Notes: generated by a model not told the origin, from the sequence alone. Shown: positions 17,129-26,725, numbered from the stretch's first letter. The stretch: DNA of 44,595 nt from Candidatus Cloacimonetes bacterium HGW-Cloacimonetes-1 (GCA_002841975.1 PHBQ01000014.1:1-44595), one strand, 5' to 3'. Program-made: numbers and translations.

Positions 17129-20100
17129 ATGAGGAGATTTATTCCGGATTTTATTGCTCAAATGCATGCCATCAAAGAAGATAGTGGCATTATAGATGCT
17201 TATGTGCTCCAAGTCGACATTGTTGACTTTACGCAACTAACATCTATGATTATGGGCAGTTATCCCGATGGTGCCGAGCTCTTGGCTGATTATCTAAATA
17301 CTATATTCTCTAACATGATAGACACTGTTGATGCCTACGGAGGATTTGTTTCCGTGTTCCAGGGAGATGGATTTGTTGCTATTTTTCCACAAGATCAAGT
17401 AAGCGTTGAAAATGTCTTTTCGTGCACGCAGCAGATCATGAGGAAATTTATCAACAGTGCTATCGCGATAGGATCAGCCGACCCCGTACATCACCCTCTT
17501 TGTTGCAGTGTTAGTACGGGCCCCCTCCACTGGGAACTGATTGATAACCCGGACAAGAAGATATGGTATTTCTATGGTGACGCGTTGATTACCGCAGAAC
17601 AGGGAATAGAATTGACTCAATACAATCAAGTGGTTTGCGATACCTCAAGCTATGCCTTGTTAAAAGCTGCAAATCCTCAAATCGAGGCAGTTGAACTGGG
17701 ATATCATTTTTGTTTACCTTATGATGGTTCAGAGCAAGATACTATCCGAATCCCCGCTATTCCGAGTAAGACAACCTTAAAAGACATACAGCAGTTTTTT
17801 CCGGAACTGATGGGAATCGAGCTTCCCCTGGACGAATATAGGGAGGCGGTAACCTGCTTTGTCCAGGTGCGTAATCCCAATCATGCCAGTGCAATAGTCA
17901 ATACTGCTATAGACTTATGCAATCAATTTGGGGCATACTTCAATAAAATTGATGTGAACCAGGGTTACTTGTCGTTGATGCTTGTCTTCGGAGCCCCGAA
18001 GATGTTAGAAAACCAAACTTTTAGGGCTGCAGAATTTGCTTTACATATGATTGCACACAACCCCAAGGGACTCAAGATATCTCTGGTACAGGGAAAAGTC
18101 TTTGCAGGGGTTATGGGTAACGATCTGAGAATGGATTATACCGTGATCGGTTCCAGCGTCAATTTGGCTGCCAGAATGGTAACCGTAGGTTCGTGGGGTA
18201 TGATTTTGTTTAACGACCACATGGCAGCGGAACTGATGTTCGGATTCCAAATCGAGGAGTTTAATACCCTTCCTATCCGGGGATTTGCCGATAAACAGAG
18301 TATTTATAGTTTGACAGGACGAAAAGAACATCTTCGCAACGCAAGCTTTTCGGGGAGTTTCTTTGGCAGAAAAGAAGAGATCATCGAAATTAACAGATTT
18401 ATTGAGACCTGTAATCGGGGAATGAAACCGGGGGTTGTGACTATCATAGGAACCTCCGGGATCGGCAAAACAAGACTCGTCAATACACTTCTTACTTCCA
18501 TTCAATATGCCAAAGCACTCAAGATGTATATCAGTTGTGACAACGTCCTAAAAAGAGGGATCAATATCATAAATGAGATCTTGATGCAATATCTGGAACT
18601 GAATTCAGACGATACAAGCGACACTGTTCGTGTAACTATGCTCCAAAAAATTGAACAATACCGTATCAAGGGGATCTCCGGCCCCGATATTTCACTCTTA
18701 GAATCCAGCATTGATGATCTGGCAGGAATCTTTTCCGCAGTGTTTACAATATCCACCAATGGATTCCATAACTCTGTCTCCAATAACGCCAGTATGTTTT
18801 CAAAGCTCAAGAACTGGATAATGACCGAAGCATCACTTCGTAATGTGATCCTGGTTCTCGACAATATGCAATGGATAGACCGGGATACATTGCAGTGGGC
18901 AACAGATATGATAGCTGATTGCAGCAAGCACCATCTGAGTATTGTGACAATTACGCGTGTCCAGTATCTCGGGCAGAGAGTGAGTATCAGGCTCAAATCG
19001 CCCAATAACCTACAAGTCGAGATAAAGCCTTTGGATTCAAAGCATCTTAATAGCTTCATTGCAGATCGAGTTACCACCTATGGCATTGACCCCGATACTA
19101 TTTACATCGAACCGGATTATCTCGATAAACTCATTCTGAAGAGCGATGGTAACCCTTTGTTCCTGGAACAACTGTTACTATATTCGAAATCAGCCGGGTT
19201 TGCCAAGACTATTGCTCAGGATAGTCCGCCTTTGCTTACCGGTATTCCCAATACCATCCAACACGCAGTTATCTCACGATACGACACCTTGGAGCAGATG
19301 GATAAAGAGTATCTGCAAATTGCCTCCGTATTTCCAGGAAGTTTTATGCTACAAGACCTGAAAGACGCGATAGAACAGATTCATCATATTTCAGAGGCAG
19401 ATTTCTGGAGCTTTACGATCAAAGCCTTGGACATCAGATTCATCCAGCATCAAAAGGAAGAACTATACTGCTTTTGCCACGTCGTCATCAAAGATGCGAT
19501 CTACTCCACTTTATTGCGTAAACGAGCCCGCCAGATCCATGGCATTATTGCAGAACAATTTGAAAAACAATACGATGAAAACTGTTCTGAACACTTCACA
19601 GCAGAAATTGCACACCACTATTTCCATTCCGGCAATCTCGGCAATGCTGCGGTTTATTACAAAAAAGCGGGCGACATCGCCAAGTTATGCAGTCTGAGGA
19701 AAACCGCTAAACAATATTACCAAAAAGCTGAACACATCTATAAAGGGCTTGCGAATTCAGCCAATGAATACCTACAGACAGTGTTGGACCATTTGTCTGT
19801 AATAGTAGGATTTGACGAATCCGACAAAATAGATGAATTGCTGAGCTTAGCTACAGCCTTGGATAGCGCTTGTACTTCGTTAGCGATTCACAAAATGTAT
19901 CTGATGGCGGCTGGGTTAGTTTATCGCAATCGAGGTCAATATGAAGTAGCCTTGGAGTATTTTCTCAAATACATGAATACGCTCACAGATATAGATGTGG
20001 ACGATTTACAGGAGTGCACTTCAAGGATAGGTGAGACATACCACTGTTTGAGACAATACGATAAATCATTGGAGTTTTTCCGGCAAGCACTGGATTTGTG

Positions 20101-21142
20101 TAAATCGCAGGACTACAGTCGTCTGGGCTCGGCATATATGAATCTCGGAATCAATGCAAATGCTAATAATGATTCACCCAACGCCCTCACTTACTTATTC
20201 AAAGCCAGGACATTTGCCACCTTATGCAATGATCAGGAAACCCTCCACAGTATAATGGGAAATATCGGTATAGCCTATAGATACGCCGGTCAATACCAAA
20301 AAGCGATGGATATTTATTCCGAAATGTTGGAGTTATCCATCAAAAACAGTGATTATTCATCTATCACCAATGACAGTAACCAACTGGCCGGATTGGCATT
20401 GACTTTGTGTGATTACAAATCCGCATTAGAGCATTCCGAACGGGCTGTGCACTATGGCTTGAAAGTCAAAAACACCAGGATCGTCGCTTACTCCCTGATC
20501 AACCAAGCCATGATTATGATGGAACTCGGATTCTACGACAAAACAATTGAACTGATCAGTGATTTCCGTAAACAAATCAAGAACTCTCCACATCTGGATG
20601 AACCTAGCGACCGCTATCTGGCATTAGGAATGTCTTATCAAAAATCCGGTGATTTGCAGACAGCCCTGGGCTATTTTAACAAGGGAATTGAATGGTCAAA
20701 TGTCAATAAAACTCCCTTTTTCCTCTATGCCTTTTTGTATTTGAAAGCGGAAGTGCTCGAGGCCATGGGAGCAGACGATGAAGCACTGAAACTGATCGAT
20801 ACCATCATCTTGGAAGCCTGGGATCATGGACGTGATGATGCCTATGTCGATGCCAGGATTCTTCAGGTGTGTATCGCCCACAAATGCGCCCCGGAAACTA
20901 TTCCGGAGCATATTCTCGGGCTTACAAAGCTCTACCATGATGTTGAGGATACAGAGCAAAAAGCATACCTGGCATCAGCCATTTATCGCTATTCCCTGCA
21001 TCACAAACCGGAATTGATTCCACAGCACGTACTGCACCAATATCGGGATCATGCCATCAGTTATCTGGAAAGGATGCTAATGAATGCCGAACGAGTGGAG
21101 TATAGAAGGCGTTTAAACCAGCTACTGGAGATTCAGGACTAG
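17129..21142 (+). CDS. Large signalling protein: two class III cyclase domains, AAA-type ATPase, TPR repeats
   Basis: This 1337-residue cytoplasmic protein starts after GAGGAGG. Cyclase domain 1 (about 22-185) keeps both metal-binding aspartates, Asp30 (VDIVDFT) and Asp80 (FQGDGF), but its later part is degenerate. Domain 2 (about 238-395) has lost them (FVQV and NQGY at those places) but keeps DYTVIGSSVNLAARM, with Asn345 and Arg349 of the transition-state site. The pair could form one intramolecular active site, as in soluble adenylyl cyclase. The usual Lys four residues before Asp80 is Val76, so base specificity is unsure. An ATPase follows (Walker A GTSGIGKT 441-448, Walker B ILVLDNMQWID about 574-584), then roughly 450 residues of TPR-like helices. 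The layout resembles ADCY10 and bacterial cyclase-STAND proteins. Confidence 0.9.
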   Translation: MRRFIPDFIAQMHAIKEDSGIIDAYVLQVDIVDFTQLTSMIMGSYPDGAELLADYLNTIFSNMIDTVDAYGGFVSVFQGDGFVAIFPQDQVSVENVFSCTQQIMRKFINSAIAIGSADPVHHPLCCSVSTGPLHWELIDNPDKKIWYFYGDALITAEQGIELTQYNQVVCDTSSYALLKAANPQIEAVELGYHFCLPYDGSEQDTIRIPAIPSKTTLKDIQQFFPELMGIELPLDEYREAVTCFVQVRNPNHASAIVNTAIDLCNQFGAYFNKIDVNQGYLSLMLVFGAPKMLENQTFRAAEFALHMIAHNPKGLKISLVQGKVFAGVMGNDLRMDYTVIGSSVNLAARMVTVGSWGMILFNDHMAAELMFGFQIEEFNTLPIRGFADKQSIYSLTGRKEHLRNASFSGSFFGRKEEIIEINRFIETCNRGMKPGVVTIIGTSGIGKTRLVNTLLTSIQYAKALKMYISCDNVLKRGINIINEILMQYLELNSDDTSDTVRVTMLQKIEQYRIKGISGPDISLLESSIDDLAGIFSAVFTISTNGFHNSVSNNASMFSKLKNWIMTEASLRNVILVLDNMQWIDRDTLQWATDMIADCSKHHLSIVTITRVQYLGQRVSIRLKSPNNLQVEIKPLDSKHLNSFIADRVTTYGIDPDTIYIEPDYLDKLILKSDGNPLFLEQLLLYSKSAGFAKTIAQDSPPLLTGIPNTIQHAVISRYDTLEQMDKEYLQIASVFPGSFMLQDLKDAIEQIHHISEADFWSFTIKALDIRFIQHQKEELYCFCHVVIKDAIYSTLLRKRARQIHGIIAEQFEKQYDENCSEHFTAEIAHHYFHSGNLGNAAVYYKKAGDIAKLCSLRKTAKQYYQKAEHIYKGLANSANEYLQTVLDHLSVIVGFDESDKIDELLSLATALDSACTSLAIHKMYLMAAGLVYRNRGQYEVALEYFLKYMNTLTDIDVDDLQECTSRIGETYHCLRQYDKSLEFFRQALDLCKSQDYSRLGSAYMNLGINANANNDSPNALTYLFKARTFATLCNDQETLHSIMGNIGIAYRYAGQYQKAMDIYSEMLELSIKNSDYSSITNDSNQLAGLALTLCDYKSALEHSERAVHYGLKVKNTRIVAYSLINQAMIMMELGFYDKTIELISDFRKQIKNSPHLDEPSDRYLALGMSYQKSGDLQTALGYFNKGIEWSNVNKTPFFLYAFLYLKAEVLEAMGADDEALKLIDTIILEAWDHGRDDAYVDARILQVCIAHKCAPETIPEHILGLTKLYHDVEDTEQKAYLASAIYRYSLHHKPELIPQHVLHQYRDHAISYLERMLMNAERVEYRRRLNQLLEIQD

Positions 21143-21155
21143 CTCGAGGAAAAAC

Positions 21156-22163
21156 CTATATCACTTCAAGTGTGAATTCCGGACATATCTTACCCACCGT
21201 TAGCCCGGCATCGTTGTTACTCGGTTTATAGTGAAAAGCGGATAACTGCCCATATTCTGCATCAGTCAGTAGTTTCAGCTCTTGTAGTACGTGCATTGCT
21301 GCGACGGAAGCCGTCCCCACAGCACCATCTTCAATCTTGAGCGCAATGCCGATCTGGGGATCACGAATACCGATAGTATAAACTCCCTGAGCCCCGATTT
21401 TGCCGATCATTCTTCCACCTGTTGCCCGAATTAAAGCCGTACAAAATCCTCCGGTTCCGGAAACCATTTCAGGATGATTGTTCATCGCCCCAAATATTCG
21501 ATCTGCCGGCTCTTGATACCTATCTTGTAGGTACTGTGGATTGGCAAACCTGGCAAATCCCAAAGCCATCTGATAGATCGGAAGCGCAAAAACGGGCACT
21601 GAGCAGCCGTCAATTCCGATAGCTATATTTTCTCGGGGGTAATCACATATATCCGCTATTATACCCAATATCGCTTTCTGGACAGGGTGTAAGGGGTCGA
21701 TGTAACTCTCTGAACTTTCACCCAAGGCCAGGCAGCTTGCCAATACTCCGGAATGCTTGCCACTGCAATCGCTCAAAATACTCTGGGGCTGTACACCCCG
21801 AGCTGCTTGTTGAAATGCCATTACAGAGTTGATGGATCTCGTAGCACCGCACAATAGAAAACTGCTATCAATTCCGATCTTGTGGAGGATGGACTTTACT
21901 GTATTGATGTGAAAATCTTCTGCATAGTGTGAGGCGCACATGATTGATATTTCCGCGTCACTAAAGCCAAATCGCTCAGCTGCTCCGGACAGAAAGACTT
22001 CAATTGCTTGTAAAGGTTTTGCCGAAGATCTGAAATATGTATATTTGAAAGGATCTCCGATTTTTGCCACCAGCTTTGCATCCGGTGTCACAACTGCTAC
22101 ATCACCACGATGGATACACTCCACCACATTGCCCCTATAGACATTGATCAATTGTTCAGACAT
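21156..22163 (-). CDS. Asparaginase (Asparaginase_II / rhizobial AnsA type)
   Basis: The 335-residue protein matches the Asparaginase_II family (PF06089 in my recollection), which is distinct from E. coli AnsA/AnsB. Diagnostic parts are the N-terminal VYRGNVVECIHRGD, FRSSAKPLQAIE with a conserved Ser-Ser-x-Lys, CASHYAE, LSDCSGKHSGVL and IGIDGCSVPVFALP. The family hydrolyses L-asparagine to aspartate and ammonia. It is the last gene of the minus-strand run that begins with pgsB and lies 11 bases after gpsA. Its stop is only 13 bases from the stop of the convergent cyclase gene. Confidence 0.88.
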   Translation of the reverse strand: MSEQLINVYRGNVVECIHRGDVAVVTPDAKLVAKIGDPFKYTYFRSSAKPLQAIEVFLSGAAERFGFSDAEISIMCASHYAEDFHINTVKSILHKIGIDSSFLLCGATRSINSVMAFQQAARGVQPQSILSDCSGKHSGVLASCLALGESSESYIDPLHPVQKAILGIIADICDYPRENIAIGIDGCSVPVFALPIYQMALGFARFANPQYLQDRYQEPADRIFGAMNNHPEMVSGTGGFCTALIRATGGRMIGKIGAQGVYTIGIRDPQIGIALKIEDGAVGTASVAAMHVLQELKLLTDAEYGQLSAFHYKPSNNDAGLTVGKICPEFTLEVI

Positions 22164-22174
22164 GGAACCCTCTG

Positions 22175-23218
22175 TTATTCTTTTTTTAAGTCTCGGGTCA
22201 TCAGTTCATAGATAGCCAGTTGGGGAGATTTATTGTTGTACAAAACTTCATATACTTCATTGACAATTGGCATTTCCACGCTCAGGGATTGTGCTAAGGA
22301 ATAAACGGAGGCCGTAGTTGCTACGCCTTCGGCCACCATGCTCATACCGGAGACAATAGTCTCCAGGGACTTGCCTTTACCAATCTCAAAACCTACATAG
22401 CGGTTACGACTATGTTGGCTGATGGCGGTAGTAATGAGATCACCCATCCCGGACAAGCCTAAAAAAGTTTCAGCCTTCGCCCCCATGGCAATACCCAGTC
22501 TTTGGATCTCGACGATACCCCGGGTCAAGAGTGCACCCTTGGTATTATCTCCATAGCCCAGTCCGTCCAAAATTCCGGCAGCTATCGAGATGATGTTTTT
22601 TACAGCTCCGCCGATCTCTACCCCGATCTGATCTGTGCTGCTATAAACCCGAAAATACTCATTACTGAATACTTCCTGCAGCTTGTGCAGCAAGGCTTCT
22701 TCTCCGCCTGCAATCACGACAGTGGTAGGTATTTTCCGTGTAACTTCCTCGGCGTGGCTGGGGCCGGAAAGCGTCAATATCTTGTCCCTTGCAAAGCCCG
22801 GCAAAGCCTCATGGATAATTTGAGAGATCGTGCGTAAGCTACCTTCCTCGATGCCTTTGGCAAGATTTACAATTGCCAGGAGAGAATCAAGGCTCCATCC
22901 ACCTGAAGCGACTGCGTCGAGCGCATGATTCAAGGCAGATAGCATACCAGCTACAAATTGAGTGGGGGTTGCCAGCACCAGGATATCGGGACGGAAGCGA
23001 ATAATATCGTCCCAAGCGTTTGTATAAACAATTGATTGAGGTAGCTGAACACCGGGTAAGAGCAGATCGTTCGTCCCGGTTAACTGAAGTTGATTTACAA
23101 AAGCGGTATTATATTCCCAAACAATGATTTGGTGTCCCTTTTCTGCCAGCAATTTAGCGATTGTAAGACCCCAACTGCCCCCACCGAGGACACCAATATG
23201 AAAAGCTTGAGCTGTCAT
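22175..23218 (-). CDS. gpsA: Glycerol-3-phosphate dehydrogenase [NAD(P)+]
   Basis: The 347-residue protein makes sn-glycerol 3-phosphate for phospholipids from dihydroxyacetone phosphate. It has the Rossmann motif GVLGGGSWGLTIAKLLAEKGH at residues 8-28, LSGPSHAEEV with the substrate-binding region near 150, the GGAVKNIISIAAGILDGLGYGDN active-site segment with the catalytic Lys near 207, and GLSGMGDLI. It is about 15 residues longer than E. coli GpsA. It lies in the polyglutamate operon between the acidic protein and the asparaginase gene, with 24- and 11-base gaps. Confidence 0.96.
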   Translation of the reverse strand: MTAQAFHIGVLGGGSWGLTIAKLLAEKGHQIIVWEYNTAFVNQLQLTGTNDLLLPGVQLPQSIVYTNAWDDIIRFRPDILVLATPTQFVAGMLSALNHALDAVASGGWSLDSLLAIVNLAKGIEEGSLRTISQIIHEALPGFARDKILTLSGPSHAEEVTRKIPTTVVIAGGEEALLHKLQEVFSNEYFRVYSSTDQIGVEIGGAVKNIISIAAGILDGLGYGDNTKGALLTRGIVEIQRLGIAMGAKAETFLGLSGMGDLITTAISQHSRNRYVGFEIGKGKSLETIVSGMSMVAEGVATTASVYSLAQSLSVEMPIVNEVYEVLYNNKSPQLAIYELMTRDLKKE

Positions 23219-23242
23219 AATATTGATAGCGGAAGTTCTGGA

Positions 23243-23560
23243 TTATTTGTCAAAGTGCAGATTCTTGATGCTGCTAAAGTCATCATCGTCATCGTCGTCA
23301 TCGTCATCGTCGTCATTATCTTCGTCCGTCATCCAGTCCGGACAAAACAACAAATCCTCTTCGTAATCCCATCCATCTACGCTGGCAATGCCAAATTTGT
23401 CCAAGAGCTCGGCATCCCAAAACGAATAATAGACTGTACCGTCTTGAATAGACCATACTAGGCTGGGATCTTTATATCTACGTAATTCTATCTTGTGGTT
23501 CTCTACCATGTCCAAGAATTCTTTGATTTTTTTTAGGTTACTTTCAGCTTTGAAAACCAT
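23243..23560 (-). CDS. Small protein with a polyaspartate tail, unknown function
   Basis: The 105-residue protein has no recognised family. The first 80 residues look globular (RRYKDPSLVWSIQDGTVYYSFWD, with many aromatics). Residues of about 81-96 are almost only acidic, including twelve consecutive Asp, and a short polar tail follows. No signal peptide is present, so it is probably cytoplasmic. GAGTTTCC-type spacing to the barrel gene is 10 bases, and gpsA follows after 24 bases, so it is part of the polyglutamate operon. The Asp run is coded by a GAC/GAT trinucleotide tract that may vary in length. Confidence 0.7.
   Translation of the reverse strand: MVFKAESNLKKIKEFLDMVENHKIELRRYKDPSLVWSIQDGTVYYSFWDAELLDKFGIASVDGWDYEEDLLFCPDWMTDEDNDDDDDDDDDDDDFSSIKNLHFDK
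23279..23314. repeat. GAY trinucleotide tract (12 Asp codons)
   Basis: Twelve consecutive GAC or GAT codons on the minus strand, mixed irregularly, with additional acidic codons just upstream at 23318-23326. Such tracts can expand or contract in-frame by slippage, although the mixing of GAC and GAT should slow this. Confidence 0.9.
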
Positions 23561-23570
23561 GGGAAACTCC

Positions 23571-24746
23571 TTAAAACTGATACTCTACCGCTGCTCCCAG
23601 ACGATTTTCACTATATTCCTTCAATCGTAACACGGAACTATTCGGTGAATCGACATTACGAAATATGTGAGAGTAGTCAAGCATAAATTTCCAACTGTCC
23701 GAAATAAATACATCAATCCCGGCGTTTGTAGTGGTGATCATGTCTATGCGGCCGCCATACCAGGAGTCCAACCCTTGATAGAAACGTTCTTCATAAGAAA
23801 GAGATAGCGCCGGTCGCCATGTAATACCATTGGGATCGAGGTCCGATAATGGCATTCTCTGAAGTTTCATCCCGATATCGTATTTATTGCTCTCGTAGGA
23901 GGAGTCATCATCTATCACATCGTTATCAAATACCCGGTAATAATACATCCCTCTTAGTGAAAAAACGGGGAGATCCTGATTCCACCCTATTCCGTAGGTC
24001 AGTGAATTGCCATCGTATTCTTTCCAATATTGGTTGTAATACAATTCTTCATAGCGAACAGTGAACAGGGCAGTCCCTTTCTTCAGAGGTCTGATATTGA
24101 GATCGGCACGATACTGATTGCGCTCGTAACTATAGTCTTCGAGGGCGTGAGTTCCATCGCTATCTTTGTAATCCCGCACATATATATGTGGAGCATAAGC
24201 ATACCTGAGTGATGCATCCCACTTATACCGTTTGATCTTCAGCCTGGTCGATACATCCCGTCGGTATTTTTCACTGTTTGAAAGATTGTGTGAGAGGTTT
24301 GCATCGATGGAAGGCTCGATCAGCCACCATTTATAATGCATCGGATATGCCAGATTGATATTGGTACCCATAGTAACGTCATCTGTGGTAGTCACATAGG
24401 CAAGATATGGATGATTGTGGTCATATCTATCAAAGTCGTAAGCAGACAATTGGAATACATTATCACTGAATTCTGCAGTAGTGGTAATCGAACCAGAAAT
24501 CTGGCCATAAGCCGCTGTGAAGTTCCAGGACAATATAAACAGTATACACAGTATTATTGGTCTGAATGGCTTGGTAGAACGGTGGGGTCTCAATTCCTTT
24601 TCCGTTGTAACGGATTCTTCCTCTTGGGTTACCTCAATCTCACTTTCAACCGGAGTATCATTCAGCTTTTCAAATGACGCTCTGAGTAACTTGTCCTTAC
24701 TATCTATGGTGATAGCTTGCGAAAATCTCCGGAGTTGAGCCATCAT
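23571..24746 (-). CDS. Outer-membrane beta-barrel-like protein in the polyglutamate operon
   Basis: This 391-residue protein has a barrel-like mature part (about residues 85-391). It has alternating amphipathic strands, high Tyr/Trp/Asp content, and a C-terminus AAVEYQF ending in Phe, the usual Bam signal. The only hydrophobic segment is at about residues 63-81 and ends TAAYGQ, like a signal peptide, but it is preceded by about 60 polar residues. The ATG at 24746 has AGGAAGG just upstream and lies 6 bases after the previous gene. A TTG at 24593 would instead give a normal signal peptide. No named family is recognised. Its position suggests a role in moving or anchoring polyglutamate at the outer membrane (inference). 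Confidence 0.75.
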   Translation of the reverse strand: MMAQLRRFSQAITIDSKDKLLRASFEKLNDTPVESEIEVTQEEESVTTEKELRPHRSTKPFRPIILCILFILSWNFTAAYGQISGSITTTAEFSDNVFQLSAYDFDRYDHNHPYLAYVTTTDDVTMGTNINLAYPMHYKWWLIEPSIDANLSHNLSNSEKYRRDVSTRLKIKRYKWDASLRYAYAPHIYVRDYKDSDGTHALEDYSYERNQYRADLNIRPLKKGTALFTVRYEELYYNQYWKEYDGNSLTYGIGWNQDLPVFSLRGMYYYRVFDNDVIDDDSSYESNKYDIGMKLQRMPLSDLDPNGITWRPALSLSYEERFYQGLDSWYGGRIDMITTTNAGIDVFISDSWKFMLDYSHIFRNVDSPNSSVLRLKEYSENRLGAAVEYQF

Positions 24747-24752
24747 TCCTTC

Positions 24753-25571
24753 CTATTTTTTAATTACCGGTTTCACGAGGATCAAGTGTCCACTGACCGA
24801 TTTCAATTCAAAAACACTGCTACCGGTGTTCTCCGGCAAGTCTATACGCATCCCTATGGAGAGATGAGTAATGCCTGCAACTTTGTATTTGGCAGTACGT
24901 TTGGTAGGTAATTGGTAGCGCTTGATCATGATACCATCTTGATACAAGTCCATTGTCGGGATCGAACGATCTGTCAATTTTGCTCTGACATACATGATGG
25001 CATCACGTTTGTTGTTCACTTCAAACTTCATCTGATGCTCGAGATCGATAGTATAGTAGTTTGATGTCTTTTGCTCAAAAGTCAGGTTCATCATCCCGCC
25101 GTGTGCCAATACCTTCAGATTTGGCAATTTCACGGGTTTGGGCTTCGGTGTAACCGTATAAAAAGACCGTAAGTATATATAGCGATCGTAGCAGAGTATT
25201 TCCACATTCTGGGTACCCTTGGGTATAGTTACATTAATCGGTTGATACACGGTATAATTTTTCACAGTCTTGTCTATTACCAGATCATACGACTGTTTTT
25301 GCTTACCGATAATCACGATAAATTTCGGCTTTGCAACGGGCTTTCTGGCAAAGGATCGGATCTCTATCTGCTCAAGGTTTTTCACATTCAATTTCATGTT
25401 TTTTTCCGGAAGAGAGCGGAAGAAGTAATAGTTTCCGGCTTCACTTTTCAGCAAGCGTTTAGTTCCGGGATTGTCAAAAGTCATAGGTACTGTCTTCGCC
25501 ATCAACGCTCCCCCCAGGGAAACAACGAGTGATAGTACCATTAGCATCAGGGTAGCATATTTTTTATACAT
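24753..25571 (-). CDS. Secreted beta-rich protein of unknown function in the polyglutamate operon
   Basis: The 272-residue protein has a clear signal peptide (about residues 1-25, MYKKY then a hydrophobic core ending GGALMAK). The mature part is beta-rich, basic and has two similar halves, each with a YY-aromatic strand (GNYYFFRSLPEK and SNYYTIDLEHQ) followed by a short beta segment, which suggests an internal duplication. A proline-rich linker (VTPKPKPVKLP) joins them. It has no lipobox. It lies 29 bases after pgsW and 6 before the barrel gene, so a periplasmic partner of either is likely (inference). I recognise no family. Confidence 0.75.
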   Translation of the reverse strand: MYKKYATLMLMVLSLVVSLGGALMAKTVPMTFDNPGTKRLLKSEAGNYYFFRSLPEKNMKLNVKNLEQIEIRSFARKPVAKPKFIVIIGKQKQSYDLVIDKTVKNYTVYQPINVTIPKGTQNVEILCYDRYIYLRSFYTVTPKPKPVKLPNLKVLAHGGMMNLTFEQKTSNYYTIDLEHQMKFEVNNKRDAIMYVRAKLTDRSIPTMDLYQDGIMIKRYQLPTKRTAKYKVAGITHLSIGMRIDLPENTGSSVFELKSVSGHLILVKPVIKK

Positions 25572-25600
25572 TAATCAGGCTCCAAATCTTGCTGTATGGT

Positions 25601-26725
25601 TTAAAGTTCTTCATCGGGATCTACTATGTTTGCCATAAAATGCCTGTCATGGCGATCAAAGATAATTACCGCTATGATAGCCATAATCAGCAAAGCCAGG
25701 CATATCGAAGAGACCAGCATACTATGAATCATATAGCTAAACACTTTGCCCTCGCCTGCCACCGGCATTCTATCGGGTGCGATTGGCAGATCGTACTGTT
25801 TAGCCCAACGCAGGATTCTGGTGACGTGCAACACGTTGATATTTTTCTTTGCCATCAGCATCAATACACCTTCAGTGTCATACTGTCGCTCTGCTATTTT
25901 TGTGTTCAAGCCTTCGGAGATCAGCCTGACATTGACATTGCTGCCGACGTTTGCCAAGCCTCCACCGATGTTCACAAAAAGTCGATACTTGCGTCCACTG
26001 GGCAGTAACTCGTTGTAAGCCTGAAATCGTAATTCCACATTTTCAGGGAGATTTGCACCGATCAAGAGCGGCACAGAATTACGCTGCATGGCATCTCGTA
26101 AAGCCTGTACGCCGTTATCTGATAAACCAATCCCCAGATCGTCACGTCCGCCCAATGATGCGTATGAAGTAGAAAAATCTATCATCTTGCGTTTCTTTAG
26201 AATAGCTTCAATATCCAGCCAGGTCATATCTTCCCGGTTTGCACCATATGAAGATGAACTGAGAGCCGTAATAATACTGGGCTTCAGCTTCATCACCGTC
26301 ATCGCAGCATATAGCGCTAAGTTCACGGCAGGATTCGATCCCGTCATGCCTATTGCTATGTAATCTCCCTCGCTGAGCTTAGCTTTATTAAGCTCTTGCA
26401 CAAATACTGCTGCCAAATTAGGATTTACGGATGTCTGCTTTTCGGAGAGTAAACCCTTACTGGTAGTGATTGAACTGAGGCGCGTTCCTACTAGTCCCGT
26501 CCGCATCGGATCATCCAAAGGATCAAATTCAAATCCCCTCTGGGTCAGATCTACACGGATGGTATCTATGTAAGACTGCATCAATTCTGCTGCGGCTATT
26601 TTTTCTTCGTAATAATCTGTCTTGATATGATTATAGCTGCGCTGTGCCACGACGATAAGAACGAGACTCAACACGAAAAGCATGATCAGAGATTTACCGG
26701 ATTTTAGCGAAGGTCTAAACATCAT
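25601..26725 (-). CDS. pgsW: Poly-gamma-glutamate system protein, PgsW type
   Basis: The 374-residue protein has one N-terminal membrane segment (about 12-28), a large extracytoplasmic domain, and one C-terminal membrane segment (about 335-356). The domain contains IGMTGSNPAVNLALYAAM, SSSSYGANREDMTWLDIE and SLGGRDDLGIGLSDNG, which I associate with the poly-gamma-glutamate system family often encoded beside PgsB and PgsC in species without a typical PgsA. The four-base overlap with pgsC supports a joint complex. The biochemical role is not established. Confidence 0.8.
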   Translation of the reverse strand: MMFRPSLKSGKSLIMLFVLSLVLIVVAQRSYNHIKTDYYEEKIAAAELMQSYIDTIRVDLTQRGFEFDPLDDPMRTGLVGTRLSSITTSKGLLSEKQTSVNPNLAAVFVQELNKAKLSEGDYIAIGMTGSNPAVNLALYAAMTVMKLKPSIITALSSSSYGANREDMTWLDIEAILKKRKMIDFSTSYASLGGRDDLGIGLSDNGVQALRDAMQRNSVPLLIGANLPENVELRFQAYNELLPSGRKYRLFVNIGGGLANVGSNVNVRLISEGLNTKIAERQYDTEGVLMLMAKKNINVLHVTRILRWAKQYDLPIAPDRMPVAGEGKVFSYMIHSMLVSSICLALLIMAIIAVIIFDRHDRHFMANIVDPDEEL

